DNA from: Synechococcus sp. MIT S9220 | GTDB lineage: Bacteria; Cyanobacteriota; Cyanobacteriia; PCC-6307; Cyanobiaceae | NCBI RefSeq assembly: GCF_014304815.1 | Contig: NZ_CP047958.1 | Span: 2,294,001 to 2,358,000, forward strand | Reading direction: 5' to 3' | DNA length: 64,000 bases | Shown here: piece by piece, positions 28,101 through 37,289 of the stretch | Layout of the letters: every line of letters starts with the position of its first letter | Numbering within the stretch: position 1 is the first letter of the stretch | Program-made: the position numbers and the translations under genes | Notes under the pieces: generated by a model | Told to the model about the DNA's origin: nothing | The model's input: only the letters and a program-made list of their open reading frames with translations | Databases searched by the model: none

Positions 28101-31100
28101 AGCACGGAGCATTCCCTCAGCTCCTCTTCACTGACATTCACTGCAGCCAACTGGAATACAGCTCAGACCATCACCATCACCGGTGCCAATGACGCCATCG
28201 TTGATGGCGACATCACCACCACACTCACCGCCATCGCCTCCAATTCAGGCGGCTACGCAGGCACTGAAACAGCCACCACCACGATCAAAAACACCGACGA
28301 CGACAGCGCCGGCATCACCATTGCCCAAACCGGCAGCACCGACGGCTCAGGCAATCTCCTCACCACAGAAGCAGGCTCCACCTCCACTTTCACCGTTGTT
28401 CTGGATGCCAAACCAACGGCCAATGTCACCGTCTCCATCACTGGGGCTGACAGCACGGAGCATTCCCTCAGCTCCTCGTCGCTGACATTCACTGCAGCCA
28501 ACTGGAATACAGCTCAGACCATCACCGTCACAGGAGTCGACGACAACCTTGACGATGGCGACATCATCACCACACTCACCGCCACTGCTTCCAACACAGG
28601 CGGCTACGCAGGCACTGAAACAGCCACCACCACGATCAAAAACACTGACAACGACAGTTCCGGAATCAGCATTGCCCAGACCGGAACCACCGATGGCTCA
28701 GGCAATCTCCTCACCACAGAAGCAGGTGGCTCATCCGCTTTCAGCATTGTTCTTGACAATGAACCAACAGCCAATGTCACGGTCACCCTCACCGGTGCCG
28801 ACAGCACGGAGCATTCCCTCAGCTCCTCATCGCTGACCTTCACAACCGCTAACTGGGATACAGCTCAAACCATCACCATCACGGGAGTTGACGACAACCT
28901 CGACGATGGTGACATCACCACCACACTCACCGCCACCGCTTCCAATACAGGGGGGTTTTCGGGATCAAAAGCTGTCTCGACAATCGTTAAAAACGCGGAC
29001 AACGACAGTTCCGGCATCACCATTGCTCAGACCGGAACCACCGATGGCTCAGGCAATCTCCTCACCACAGAAGCAGGTGGCTCCTCCACATTCACTGTTG
29101 TTCTTGATGCTCAACCCACGGCCAATGTCACCGTCACCCTCACAGGTGCCGACAGCACGGAGCATTCCCTCAGCTCCTCGTCGCTGACATTCACAACCGC
29201 TAACTGGGATACAGCTCAAACCGTCACCATCACGGGAGTTGATGAAAACCTTCTCGATGGCGACATCACCACCACACTCACCGCCACCGCTTCCAATACA
29301 GGTGGTTATGCCGGCACTGAAACAGCAACAACCACGGTCAAAACAACCGACAACGAAACAGCAGGCATCACCATTGCCCAGACCGGAACCACCGATGGCT
29401 CAGGCAATCTCCTCACCACAGAAGCAGGTGGCTCCTCCACATTCACTGTTGTTCTTGATGCTCAACCCACGGCCGATGTCACCGTCACCCTCACAGGTGC
29501 CGACAGCACGGAGCATTCCCTCAGCTCCTCGTCGCTGACATTCACTGCAGACAACTGGAATACAGCTCAAACCATCACCGTCACCGGTGCCAATGACAGT
29601 CTCGTTGATGGCGATATCACCACCACACTCACCGCCACCGCTTCCAACACAGGTGGTTATGCCGGCACCGAAACAGCAACAACCACGGTCAAAACAACCG
29701 ACAACGAAACAGCAGGCATCACCATTGCCCAGACCGGAACCACCGATGGCTCAGGCAATCTCCTCACCACAGAAGCAGGCTCCACTTCCACTTTCACCGT
29801 TGTTCTTGATGCCAAACCAACTGCCGATGTCACCGTCACCCTCACAGGTGCCGACAGCACGGAGCATTCCCTCAGCTCCTCGTCGCTGACATTCACAACC
29901 GCTAACTGGAATACAGCTCAAACCGTCACCGTCACTGGTGTTGATGACAATCTTCAGGATGGCGACATCACCACCACACTCACCGCCACTGCTTCCAACA
30001 CAGGTGGTTATGCCGGCACCGAGACAGCAAACACCACGGCTAAGAACACTGACAATGACAATCCACCTTCGATTTCCGATCAAAGTGAAGATGTTCTAGA
30101 GAATATAAGCAGCGGGAGCGAAATACTCGATCTAAATGACAACACTTCAAGCAATGATACAGATAAAGATGGTGATTCAATTACTTACTCAATCACCGAT
30201 GGCAATGACCTAGACCTCTTTGAGATTGAATCCAGCACAGGAAAGATATTACTAGCAGCGGGAAAATCTCTCGATCACGACAAGAGTGATTTGCATACCT
30301 TAGAAATATCTGCAACAGATGGAACTCTGACGACAACAGCAGAGATCAGCATTAATGTGATCGATGTCAATAATGCACCAGTAGCGGAAGCAGATAGTGG
30401 GTCCGTGAATGAAAACGAAACACTCAACATTACGGCAGCTTCCGGGCTCATACTCAGCAACGATACTGATGAAGACGGGGACAGCTTAGTAATCAATAGT
30501 TTCCATGCTGGTGTACTCAGTGCAAGCTCGCCACGCGTCGGTCAATTCAACACAGCGCTCGATGGCGACTTTGGACAACTGACACTACAGACGGATGGAT
30601 CATTCAGCTATATCGCCAACAAGTCGACAGCAGATGCACTTGCTGGCGGAGAAACAGAAAGCGACATATTTTCATACAGACTCAGCGATGGAAAACTAAC
30701 CGACTCAACAGAACTAACCATCACCATTACAGGTGTCAACGACGATCCATTTCTCGTCGACGCAATTAAGACAAAAAAATATATTGAGGGTCAAGGGAAT
30801 GTCATCGTCATCGACGGCAGTCTTGATATACGTGATATCGATGACACCAATATTGAATCCGCAACCGTCACAATCTCCAGTGACACATATGTCAGCTCAG
30901 AAGATCAACTCGCATTCACAAATGCTTACGGGGTATCAGGAAGCTGGAATTCCACGACAGGTGTACTGACGCTGAGCGGATCAACAACAAAGGCGAATTA
31001 CGTCAGCGCACTCCAAACAGTCACATACACCAATACCGATGATGCAGACCCTGTGATTGGTGCAAGGACTATTGATTGGGTTGTCAACGACGGCGACACA

Positions 31101-33284
31101 AGTTCGGCAGGAATCCAGTCAAAAATCATCGTTGGAGGGCGAAATGATGCCCCTTCTGCAACTAACGAAACAGCAAGTGTCGATGCAGGATCGACAGTGG
31201 CAACGCCTACACAAACAAATTTACTTGCGAACGATACTGACCCTGAAAGCCATACACTTTCGATCACATCATTTCGAGCCGGCAACGAACAAGAATCGAA
31301 TGTTGAGTTCGCAGCAGGCGCAACTTTGACAGGAACATATGGTCAAATGACCATTGAATCGAATGGCACATACAGCTACATTGCTCAAGAAACAGCAGCT
31401 CAAAAATTACTAGAAGGCGAAACAGCAACCGAAACTTTTACATACAAAATAACAGACAGTCAAAGTACTGATGAAGGCATCGATACTGGTGAAATTACAA
31501 TCACGATCACTGGAATAAACGATTCACCTACAGCAATCAATGATGATGCAGATGTCAATGAAGATAGCTCAAAACTGTTTGACTCTCACCAGGGTATCTT
31601 AAAAAATGATACCGACATTGACGGTGACAAGCTATTTATCAAAAGCATCAAGACAGGAGAAGAAACAAGTGGCGGCAGCTTTAGCCGCGAAGCAATAGGT
31701 TCTGAATTAAAAGGAACTTACGGCTCATTGATTGTTAATTCGGATGGCTCTTATCGTTTCACAGCAAATAACGCGGACAAATTAGATGCTGGTGACAAAG
31801 AAATTGATAATTTTTCATACACATTGACTGACCTCGCAAATGAGGACAGTGCCAACATCAAAATCCAAGTTACGGGGGTCAATGACGCGCCAACACTGAG
31901 CTCGATCACAAGAGGAACAGTGACCGATCAAGAAAATTCTACGTCAATTTCTAGTACAAACCTTACAGGCCAATTAATCGCTTCAGACCCGGATGAATCA
32001 GCTGTTTTGGAATATGGAATTAGCTCAGGCAGCACTACGAGCACTGTCATGAACGGGTCTTACGGACGACTCAATGTCAATTCCTCAACTGGGGCATATA
32101 CCTATACTCCGGACAATGCAGCGGTCAACAATCTTGCAGCAGATCAGACAGTCACTGAGTCGTTCACACTTTATGCAAGCGACGGAACTCTTACATCTTC
32201 ACAAAATTTTGATATCACAGTCAGTGGAGCAAAAGACACTACTAGCTCTGCAGATAGTGAAACCAGCGATGAGTATGTCGATGCTCTGATCGGCTCATTA
32301 AGCAACGAAAAAAGTTCGACAACAAACCAATTTTCGAACTTCCTAACATCTGCTGACTCATTTCTTATCGCTTCCAATGACCTCAGCATCTTGAAGTTGC
32401 AAACGTCGAATTCGGAATTATTCGATTCCAAAGAAGGTGTTACTGGCACAGAAGGAACACAACCCATTCAGTGGGATCAGCTGGCATCATTTAATCTTAA
32501 CAATGGCGTCCGCGTCATGCTTCCCAACTTTTCACTGACCGACTGGGAAGATACTATTCCAAATCAAAGAGCAGGTGAAATTCCAATTTTCATCTCTCTT
32601 TTGAAGCAACCTGATCAGGACACAAAGGTACAACTTCAGGCCAAAACTTTGCCCGCCACACTTTCGACCAATACTCTTCATTTTACTCCTAAAAACTGGG
32701 ACCAGCCCCAAATCGTTTGGGCCAACCTCAATAACAGAGGCTTAGGAGAGACTATTTCCACTCTAGACATTGCGATAAGCCTGCAGAGCAGTAACAATCC
32801 GGGTCAAATACAAACTGAAATCTTTTCAATTAGCCTTCCTAAGGCCAACGAATTAACTCTTGAAGGTTTCATGCAAGCATCAGACGACACCAGTCCATCA
32901 GACTCTGAAAATCCAAATATTGACCTGGAATTGAGCACTGTAAAAGAAGAAGAGTCACCTGCTTTCCTGCTACTCAGAGCCGCACTTTCTCCATTCATTC
33001 TGATAACCAGCATGGCAATACACAGCATTAAGCAGATCAATGGTGTGCAAACAAACGGGCTGAGAAAAGACCAAAAAGATAATCAACCATCCAACGAAAT
33101 CACACTGACAACAGAACTACCCAAAGAATCCAACCAAATTGATTCCAGCTTTGAGAAGATTGACCTAACACCCCAACAGACCAGTCCCGAGACAAATTGG
33201 GAGAGCTTTCTATCCCTGCAGATGGCACCGACTATCTCGAGCCTCGATGCAGATCAAAACCAAAGCACCATTGACTTGTGGTGA
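25152..33284 (+). CDS. Giant repeat-containing surface protein (DUF4347, propeller, tandem Ig-like repeats, cadherin/VCBS)
   Basis: The 2710-residue protein is probably a secreted or surface-attached adhesin. Order: a DUF4347-like domain (~35-185; LHLLAHGNSQGIQLADDW, VLWCCQIG); seven FG-GAP/propeller-like blades (~195-587), each with a W-x-x-L/V-G start and a SVSLSxDG strand; nine 117-residue repeats (588-1640); a cadherin-like domain (~1641-1742); VCBS-type domains ending in GVNDDP, GRNDAP, INDSP and GVNDAP at about 1861-2243 and one more to 2360; then a Ser/Thr-rich C-terminus. No signal peptide is visible; type I secretion is usual for such proteins but no secretion genes are nearby. A hydrophobic stretch lies at about 2603-2625. 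The TTG start is uncertain: an in-frame TGA at 25146 separates it from an ATG at 25101. Confidence 0.85.
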   Translation: MAEDSPKATESIDAEEVDTSSAASHCSPVHRNHSLAVVVAPGLGLPPLRNEAEEAAICLGRTNSPLTRIGEELKLRRQQGTPAKELHLLAHGNSQGIQLADDWIDQAALLRHAADIAEWQISTLVLWCCQIGRNQAFINQLRKITGAEIFVSDNHINKEAIKTHNEYGDTHQLSELIENNQLQTWQGDLEWLQVGDEIEGRKKNARSGSSVSLSSDGSIAAIGSWNDRTIGKQRGSVAVYQSVNNSWTQLGNILNGDNNYDRFGGQVSLSADGSRLAVGTTRDDDGGVWAGSVSIYELQSGTWTKLGSNIDGVSADDRAGVSLALSGDGSTVIIGAERGHTQNRGYAGIYEWDGTSWDQVGSLIKGTQKKEYSGRSVAISEDGSRVAIGSWAWDTSGVGNDTGRVRVYDNIGGTWTKKFEISGEKKKDFASSVSLSDNGNILAFGANGNDGAGNNSGHARVYDISGSSEKQLGNDINGQTAGQELGATVSLSSNGQRLAVGAPKADGAHSNSGRVTIFDYDSSSDSWTKVGSRINGVGTGDASGSGVTGLSLSGDGETVAIGARFHDGDTNALKNAGHVRVFAASGLTVAQTGSTDGSGNLLTTEAGSTSTFTVVLDAKPTANVTVSITGADSTEHSLSSSSLTFTTANWNTAQTITVTGVDDSLDDGDITTTLTATASNSGGYAGSEKATTTLKTSDNDTAGITIAQTGSTDGSGNLLTTEAGSTSTFTVVLDAKPTANVTVSITGADSTEHSLSSSSLTFTAANWNTAQTITVTGVDDSLDDGDITTTLTATASNSGGYAGSETATTTLKTSDNDTAGITIAQTGSTDGSGNLLTTEAGSTSTFTVVLDAQPTANVTVNLTGADSTEHSLSSSSLTFTAANWDTAQTITVTGVDDSLDDSDITTTLTATASNSGGYAGTETATTTVKNTDNDSAGITIAQTGSTDGSGNLLTTEAGSTSTFTVVLDAKPTANVTVSITGADSTEHSLSSSSLTFTAANWNTAQTITITGANDAIVDGDITTTLTAIASNSGGYAGTETATTTIKNTDDDSAGITIAQTGSTDGSGNLLTTEAGSTSTFTVVLDAKPTANVTVSITGADSTEHSLSSSSLTFTAANWNTAQTITVTGVDDNLDDGDIITTLTATASNTGGYAGTETATTTIKNTDNDSSGISIAQTGTTDGSGNLLTTEAGGSSAFSIVLDNEPTANVTVTLTGADSTEHSLSSSSLTFTTANWDTAQTITITGVDDNLDDGDITTTLTATASNTGGFSGSKAVSTIVKNADNDSSGITIAQTGTTDGSGNLLTTEAGGSSTFTVVLDAQPTANVTVTLTGADSTEHSLSSSSLTFTTANWDTAQTVTITGVDENLLDGDITTTLTATASNTGGYAGTETATTTVKTTDNETAGITIAQTGTTDGSGNLLTTEAGGSSTFTVVLDAQPTADVTVTLTGADSTEHSLSSSSLTFTADNWNTAQTITVTGANDSLVDGDITTTLTATASNTGGYAGTETATTTVKTTDNETAGITIAQTGTTDGSGNLLTTEAGSTSTFTVVLDAKPTADVTVTLTGADSTEHSLSSSSLTFTTANWNTAQTVTVTGVDDNLQDGDITTTLTATASNTGGYAGTETANTTAKNTDNDNPPSISDQSEDVLENISSGSEILDLNDNTSSNDTDKDGDSITYSITDGNDLDLFEIESSTGKILLAAGKSLDHDKSDLHTLEISATDGTLTTTAEISINVIDVNNAPVAEADSGSVNENETLNITAASGLILSNDTDEDGDSLVINSFHAGVLSASSPRVGQFNTALDGDFGQLTLQTDGSFSYIANKSTADALAGGETESDIFSYRLSDGKLTDSTELTITITGVNDDPFLVDAIKTKKYIEGQGNVIVIDGSLDIRDIDDTNIESATVTISSDTYVSSEDQLAFTNAYGVSGSWNSTTGVLTLSGSTTKANYVSALQTVTYTNTDDADPVIGARTIDWVVNDGDTSSAGIQSKIIVGGRNDAPSATNETASVDAGSTVATPTQTNLLANDTDPESHTLSITSFRAGNEQESNVEFAAGATLTGTYGQMTIESNGTYSYIAQETAAQKLLEGETATETFTYKITDSQSTDEGIDTGEITITITGINDSPTAINDDADVNEDSSKLFDSHQGILKNDTDIDGDKLFIKSIKTGEETSGGSFSREAIGSELKGTYGSLIVNSDGSYRFTANNADKLDAGDKEIDNFSYTLTDLANEDSANIKIQVTGVNDAPTLSSITRGTVTDQENSTSISSTNLTGQLIASDPDESAVLEYGISSGSTTSTVMNGSYGRLNVNSSTGAYTYTPDNAAVNNLAADQTVTESFTLYASDGTLTSSQNFDITVSGAKDTTSSADSETSDEYVDALIGSLSNEKSSTTNQFSNFLTSADSFLIASNDLSILKLQTSNSELFDSKEGVTGTEGTQPIQWDQLASFNLNNGVRVMLPNFSLTDWEDTIPNQRAGEIPIFISLLKQPDQDTKVQLQAKTLPATLSTNTLHFTPKNWDQPQIVWANLNNRGLGETISTLDIAISLQSSNNPGQIQTEIFSISLPKANELTLEGFMQASDDTSPSDSENPNIDLELSTVKEEESPAFLLLRAALSPFILITSMAIHSIKQINGVQTNGLRKDQKDNQPSNEITLTTELPKESNQIDSSFEKIDLTPQQTSPETNWESFLSLQMAPTISSLDADQNQSTIDLW
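26913..30071 (+). repeat. Nine tandem 351-bp coding repeats
   Basis: Nine direct repeats of 351 bp (117 codons) encode a beta-sandwich-like unit containing TDGSGNLLTTEAG, DSTEHSLSSSSLTFT and TGVDDxLxDGDITTTLTATA. Copies 1-5 carry GSTDG and STSTFT; copies 6-8 carry GTTDG and mostly GGSSTFT; copy 9 mixes GTTDG with STSTFT. Long stretches are identical at the DNA level, pointing to recent duplication or gene conversion. Each unit ends with an Asp/Asn-rich DNDxxGI segment, possibly binding calcium. Confidence 0.97.
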
Positions 33285-33364
33285 AACGGTTGACATGAAA
33301 CACCTCTCAACAACCTTCAGCAAGTGAATGAGGCCAGAGCGCTACCGATTCCGATAATGAATGC

Positions 33365-35341
33365 ATGAGCAGCAGTCCCGACCCCACTGAAGCCTTCGAC
33401 GTAATCGTCGTGGGAGGAGGTCATGCAGGTTGCGAGGCTGCGATCACGGCTGCCCGCCTAGGGCTGAACACAGCGCTGTTCACCCTCAACCTCGACCGCA
33501 TCGCCTGGCAGCCCTGCAATCCGGCCGTGGGTGGACCGGCCAAGAGCCAGCTGGTGCATGAAGTGGATGCCCTCGGTGGCGTAATCGGGCGCCTCGCAGA
33601 TGCCACGGCCATTCAGAAGCGAATCCTCAATGCCAGCCGCGGCCCAGCAGTGTGGGCCTTGCGTGCCCAGACCGACAAGCGGCAGTACTCACGCCAGATG
33701 CTGCAACTGCTGCAACAAACCCCCAACCTGGCTCTGCGCGAAGCGATGGTGACCGGTTTGGAGATCGAAGGCGATCCAAACGGCGGCGGAAAAGCCTGGA
33801 ATCCCAGCCAAGGCCCAGCCGTCCGCATCACGGGTGTGAGCACCTATTTCGGCAGCGTTTACAGCGCTAAAGCGGTTGTACTCACTGCAGGTACTTTCCT
33901 GGGAGGCCGCATTTGGGTCGGGCACCAGTCGATGGCCGCTGGCCGGGCCGGCGAGCAGGCTGCTGAAGGACTCACTGAAGCCCTGCAGCAGCTTGGCTTC
34001 CACACCGACCGTCTTAAAACCGGCACTCCAGCGCGTGTCGATCGGCGAAGCATCGCGCTCGATCAACTGGAGGAACAACCCAGCGACGCGGCAGACCGCT
34101 TTTTCTCGTTTGACCCAGGCTCATGGAGCAGTGGCGAACAGATGAGCTGTCACATCACCCGAACTACTGCGGCAACCCATCAGCTGATCAAGGACAACCT
34201 GCACCTCACCGCGATCTACGGCGGCGTGATCGACAGCAAGGGGCCCCGCTACTGCCCGTCGATCGAAGACAAGATCGTTCGCTTTGCCGATAAGGACAGC
34301 CACCAGATATTTCTGGAGCCCGAAGGTCGCGACACTCCCGAGATTTACGTGCAGGGGTTCTCAACCGGGCTGCCGGAGCCCATCCAGCTGCAATTGCTGC
34401 GCAGCCTGCCAGGACTGGAACAGTGCGTGATGCTGAGACCGGCTTACTCGGTGGATTACGACTACCTGCCAGCCACCCAGCTGCTGCCATCACTGGAAAC
34501 CAAGCGGGTGGAGGGATTGTTCAGCGCAGGCCAGCTCAACGGCACAACCGGCTACGAAGAGGCCGCTGCTCAGGGCCTGGTCGCTGGACTTAACGCCGTG
34601 CGGCGCATCCGCGGCCAGGAAGCCGTGCACTTTCCCCGGGAAAACAGCTACATCGGCACGATGATTGACGATCTGGTAACCAAGGATCTGCGCGAGCCCT
34701 ACAGGGTGCTGACCAGCCGCAGTGAATACCGCCTCGTGCTTCGCGGCGACAACGCCGACAGGCGCTTAACACCTCTCGGCCGAGACCTGGGCCTGATCGA
34801 TGACCGCCGCTGGCAGTTATTCGAGCAGAAGCTCGCTGCTATGGAAACCGAAAAGCAAAGGCTGCAGAGCCAGCGGCTCAAAGTGAGCGACCCGGTGGCA
34901 GAGGCTGTGGAAGCAGAGACCGGCGCACCGATCAAAGGGTCGATCACCCTGGCCGACCTGCTGCGCCGACCAGGAATGCACGCAGCAGACTTGGTACGCC
35001 ACGGCCTGGCCGCTGCCGATCTACCCCTACCGGTGCGGGAAGGAGCTGAGATCGATATCAAATACAGCGGCTATCTCCAGAGGCAACAGCAGCAGATCGA
35101 TCAGGTGAGACGTCAGGGCAAACGCAAACTGCCCGCAGGGATCGATTACGCCAACATCAACACGCTGTCGCGCGAAGCCCGCGAAAAACTGACCGACGTG
35201 CGTCCGCTCACCCTGGGCCAGGCCAGTCAGATCCCTGGTGTCAGCCAGGCTGATCTCAGCGCCCTGCTCGTCTGGCTTGAACTGCAGCAGCGACGCGACC
35301 AGAAGCGCACGTCACTCGCTTCAAGCAGCAATGCTCGATAG
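33365..35341 (+). CDS. mnmG: tRNA uridine-5-carboxymethylaminomethyl synthesis enzyme MnmG (GidA)
   Basis: With MnmE, this FAD protein modifies the wobble uridine of several tRNAs. The 658-residue protein has the FAD dinucleotide-binding site [20 protein letters not shown], then [35 protein letters not shown] and [20 protein letters not shown], and the C-terminal MnmE-binding domain ([20 protein letters not shown]). ATG 33365 fits the family N-terminus. An 80-bp gap separates it from the surface-protein gene. Confidence 0.98.
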   Translation: MSSSPDPTEAFDVIVVGGGHAGCEAAITAARLGLNTALFTLNLDRIAWQPCNPAVGGPAKSQLVHEVDALGGVIGRLADATAIQKRILNASRGPAVWALRAQTDKRQYSRQMLQLLQQTPNLALREAMVTGLEIEGDPNGGGKAWNPSQGPAVRITGVSTYFGSVYSAKAVVLTAGTFLGGRIWVGHQSMAAGRAGEQAAEGLTEALQQLGFHTDRLKTGTPARVDRRSIALDQLEEQPSDAADRFFSFDPGSWSSGEQMSCHITRTTAATHQLIKDNLHLTAIYGGVIDSKGPRYCPSIEDKIVRFADKDSHQIFLEPEGRDTPEIYVQGFSTGLPEPIQLQLLRSLPGLEQCVMLRPAYSVDYDYLPATQLLPSLETKRVEGLFSAGQLNGTTGYEEAAAQGLVAGLNAVRRIRGQEAVHFPRENSYIGTMIDDLVTKDLREPYRVLTSRSEYRLVLRGDNADRRLTPLGRDLGLIDDRRWQLFEQKLAAMETEKQRLQSQRLKVSDPVAEAVEAETGAPIKGSITLADLLRRPGMHAADLVRHGLAAADLPLPVREGAEIDIKYSGYLQRQQQQIDQVRRQGKRKLPAGIDYANINTLSREAREKLTDVRPLTLGQASQIPGVSQADLSALLVWLELQQRRDQKRTSLASSSNAR

Positions 35342-35365
35342 CGTTGGACCAACGAACGGTCTGCG

Positions 35366-36097
35366 TTGCCACCTCAAATCCCCACATCCAGGGCTTACTG
35401 GAACCTGCGCGCTGAGCAGGTCCTCGACCGCGTGTTCAACGATGACGACAACATCCTGAAGACCGTGCAGGTCCAGGTCAATCCGCAGTCAAACCAGCAG
35501 GAAGCGAGCCATCAAAGCCCAGCAGGGTTGTCTTGGCCTCAGGTCTCTTTGGCTGCCCTGGGTCTGATTGCCGTGCTGGGCAGCAGCGGCCTGGCACTGC
35601 ACTGGAGGCTGAGCCAGCAGGCGCTGGAGCGGGAAGGCAATCTCGCCTTGATCGAACGACTGCGCAACAACCAACTCGTTCAACGCACGAACAACCAAAA
35701 CAAACCTGCTCCAACAACCACATCACAGACAGCCACGGAGCCATCGAGCCAAGCGACTTCAACAGCAAACGAACTGGAGATCAGCGCACTACCGAACGCA
35801 TCAGCGACACAACTTGATCCGATCACGGTTCCACTGCCGACAGCCGAGATCACCAACACCACTTCAATCGCTGGTCAAGCACCAGCGGTCGCGCCGCAAC
35901 CTCTGCTGGTTGGTGTCGTTCACGCCGGCAATGGCGACGGCTCAGCCATCTTTCAACTCGGTGACCTCTCCCTGTCCTCTGTTCCCGGTGAAGCAATCGG
36001 CAACAGCGGCTGGACTCTGCAAAGCGTCAGCGCCAATGGCGCGGTGATTGAGCGCTCGGGTGCAACGGAATCCCTGAGTGTCGGAGGTGCCTTCTGA
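35366..36097 (+). CDS. Single-pass membrane protein of unknown function
   Basis: The 243-residue protein has one membrane segment at about residues 60-77 (PQVSLAALGLIAVLGSSGLA), a Thr/Ser/Gln-rich linker of about 90 residues, and a C-terminal globular region (LLVGVVHAGNGDGSAIFQLG to the end) that resembles a small beta domain of the PilP/GspC kind. That resemblance is weak. The start is TTG 35366; no ATG exists early in the frame. The gene ends 5 bp before the chorismate lyase, so they are likely co-transcribed. Confidence 0.7.
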   Translation: MPPQIPTSRAYWNLRAEQVLDRVFNDDDNILKTVQVQVNPQSNQQEASHQSPAGLSWPQVSLAALGLIAVLGSSGLALHWRLSQQALEREGNLALIERLRNNQLVQRTNNQNKPAPTTTSQTATEPSSQATSTANELEISALPNASATQLDPITVPLPTAEITNTTSIAGQAPAVAPQPLLVGVVHAGNGDGSAIFQLGDLSLSSVPGEAIGNSGWTLQSVSANGAVIERSGATESLSVGGAF

Positions 36098-36102
36098 ACA
36101 CG

Positions 36103-36705
36103 GTGAGCGCCCTGATCCCCTCTCCTTCCGTGCTATGGGAAGCCCCGACATCCTCCGTTCTGGCAGGCGACGAACCTGGCTGGCTGCCGGGCCCATGGAG
36201 ACTGATGCTGCTTGGAGATGGCAGTCCCACCAGGCACCTGCGCTTGCTCACAGGTCACAGCGTGCAAGTGCGTCTGATCGCGATGGACGCGGACGCAAGC
36301 CTCAACAATGCAACAGGTGGACCACGACCAGCGGAGGTTCAGGAACTGCAACCACCCCTGCTGCGCCGCCAGGTGTGGCTGAACTGTGGCGACACCACAC
36401 TGGCCTGGGCCGAAAGCTGGTGGAATCAGGATGAAGCGGAGCGCAATCTGAGCAACCGTGAGCAGCCGATCTGGCTCAGCCTCACCCAAGGACGGTCGGA
36501 ACTGTTCCGTGAAGTGGATGGACTGGCACTCGTCACAGAACCATGGCTGGAAGAGGGTTTTGGCGAACAAGGGCCCTTCTGGAGCCGCCATTACCGCTTC
36601 TTTCGGCAAGGCAAAGAACTCACCGTGATCCGTGAAGTGTTCAGCCCAGCACTTGAGCGCTGGCTCGGCGAAGCGCCGAGGCGACCGCTTCATGCAACGT
36701 CATGA
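36103..36705 (+). CDS. Chorismate lyase, cyanobacterial type
   Basis: The 200-residue enzyme would convert chorismate to 4-hydroxybenzoate and pyruvate, the first step of plastoquinone head-group synthesis in cyanobacteria. Typical elements are the WRLMLLGDGSPTRHLRLLTG opening, RRQVWLNCG with AWAESWW, PIWLSLTQGRSELFREVDGL and GPFWSRHYRFFRQGKELTVI followed by REVFSP, including the conserved Arg/Glu residues. GTG 36103 lies 5 bp after the preceding stop. The family is the cyanobacterial relative of UbiC; I leave the symbol empty. Confidence 0.85.
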   Translation: MSALIPSPSVLWEAPTSSVLAGDEPGWLPGPWRLMLLGDGSPTRHLRLLTGHSVQVRLIAMDADASLNNATGGPRPAEVQELQPPLLRRQVWLNCGDTTLAWAESWWNQDEAERNLSNREQPIWLSLTQGRSELFREVDGLALVTEPWLEEGFGEQGPFWSRHYRFFRQGKELTVIREVFSPALERWLGEAPRRPLHATS

Positions 36706-36792
36706 AGAAAATCAGCGTTTGATGCGGATTTTCACTTGACAACTTGCCGGCTGTTGTGCTGGAGCAATCATGGCCTCATCGGCAATGGTTCC

Positions 36793-37224
36793 ATGGCGAC
36801 CTCCACCTGGATAACCCTCAACGATCTGGGCCGCAATTTCGGTATCTCCTCAATCCACTGCGGACGTGCCCTCGAACATGAGGGATGGCGTGACCGACAC
36901 GGACGTCCCACAGACGCAGCACTCGCGGCAGGTGCCGTTGATCAACTCACTCCACATCGCAGTGGACGTTCGGTGCTCTGGAACGCTGATCTTTGCGCCA
37001 ACGTCCTGGAACGATGTGGTTACAAGCCAGTGACGCGATCTGAGCGCATCAGCCAATGGACAGATCTATTGGAGGCTATGACCGCCGGCTCGCCATCGAT
37101 CACCACGACAGCGGATCAGATGGCTGAAGAGCTACCCACCGATCTGGTGGAAGACGTCAACCATCAACTGAACAGGCGGGGCTGCGGCTATCAAGTGTGC
37201 CGGCCACTGAGCAACCGGCACTGA
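36793..37224 (+). CDS. Hypothetical protein
   Basis: The product from ATG 36793 is 143 residues: a short N-terminal region that could form a small winged or HTH fold (TWITLNDLGRNFGISSIHCG), a basic loop, then helices (YKPVTRSERISQWTDLLEAM). The C-terminal helix DLVEDVNHQLNRRGCGYQV is distinctive. No family was recognised. The frame opens further upstream at TTG 36736, inside a TTGACA hexamer that could instead be a promoter -35. It is convergent with the gene ending at 37290. Confidence 0.65.
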   Translation: MATSTWITLNDLGRNFGISSIHCGRALEHEGWRDRHGRPTDAALAAGAVDQLTPHRSGRSVLWNADLCANVLERCGYKPVTRSERISQWTDLLEAMTAGSPSITTTADQMAEELPTDLVEDVNHQLNRRGCGYQVCRPLSNRH

Positions 37225-37289
37225 GCTAATTGGGTTAGGCCATCCGTAAGGCTTCGGCTTGCTTGCGATCCTGCTCCAAATGCTGTCGC

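Noticed and set aside
27133-29889. Series of ~99-codon open frames repeated every 351 bp inside the surface-protein gene, on both strands
   Set aside because: They are out-of-frame shadows of the tandem repeat; their Pro/Ser-rich sequences have no independent support.
26913-30071. CRISPR-like array
   Set aside because: Units are 351 bp, coding and without short spacers, so this is a protein repeat.
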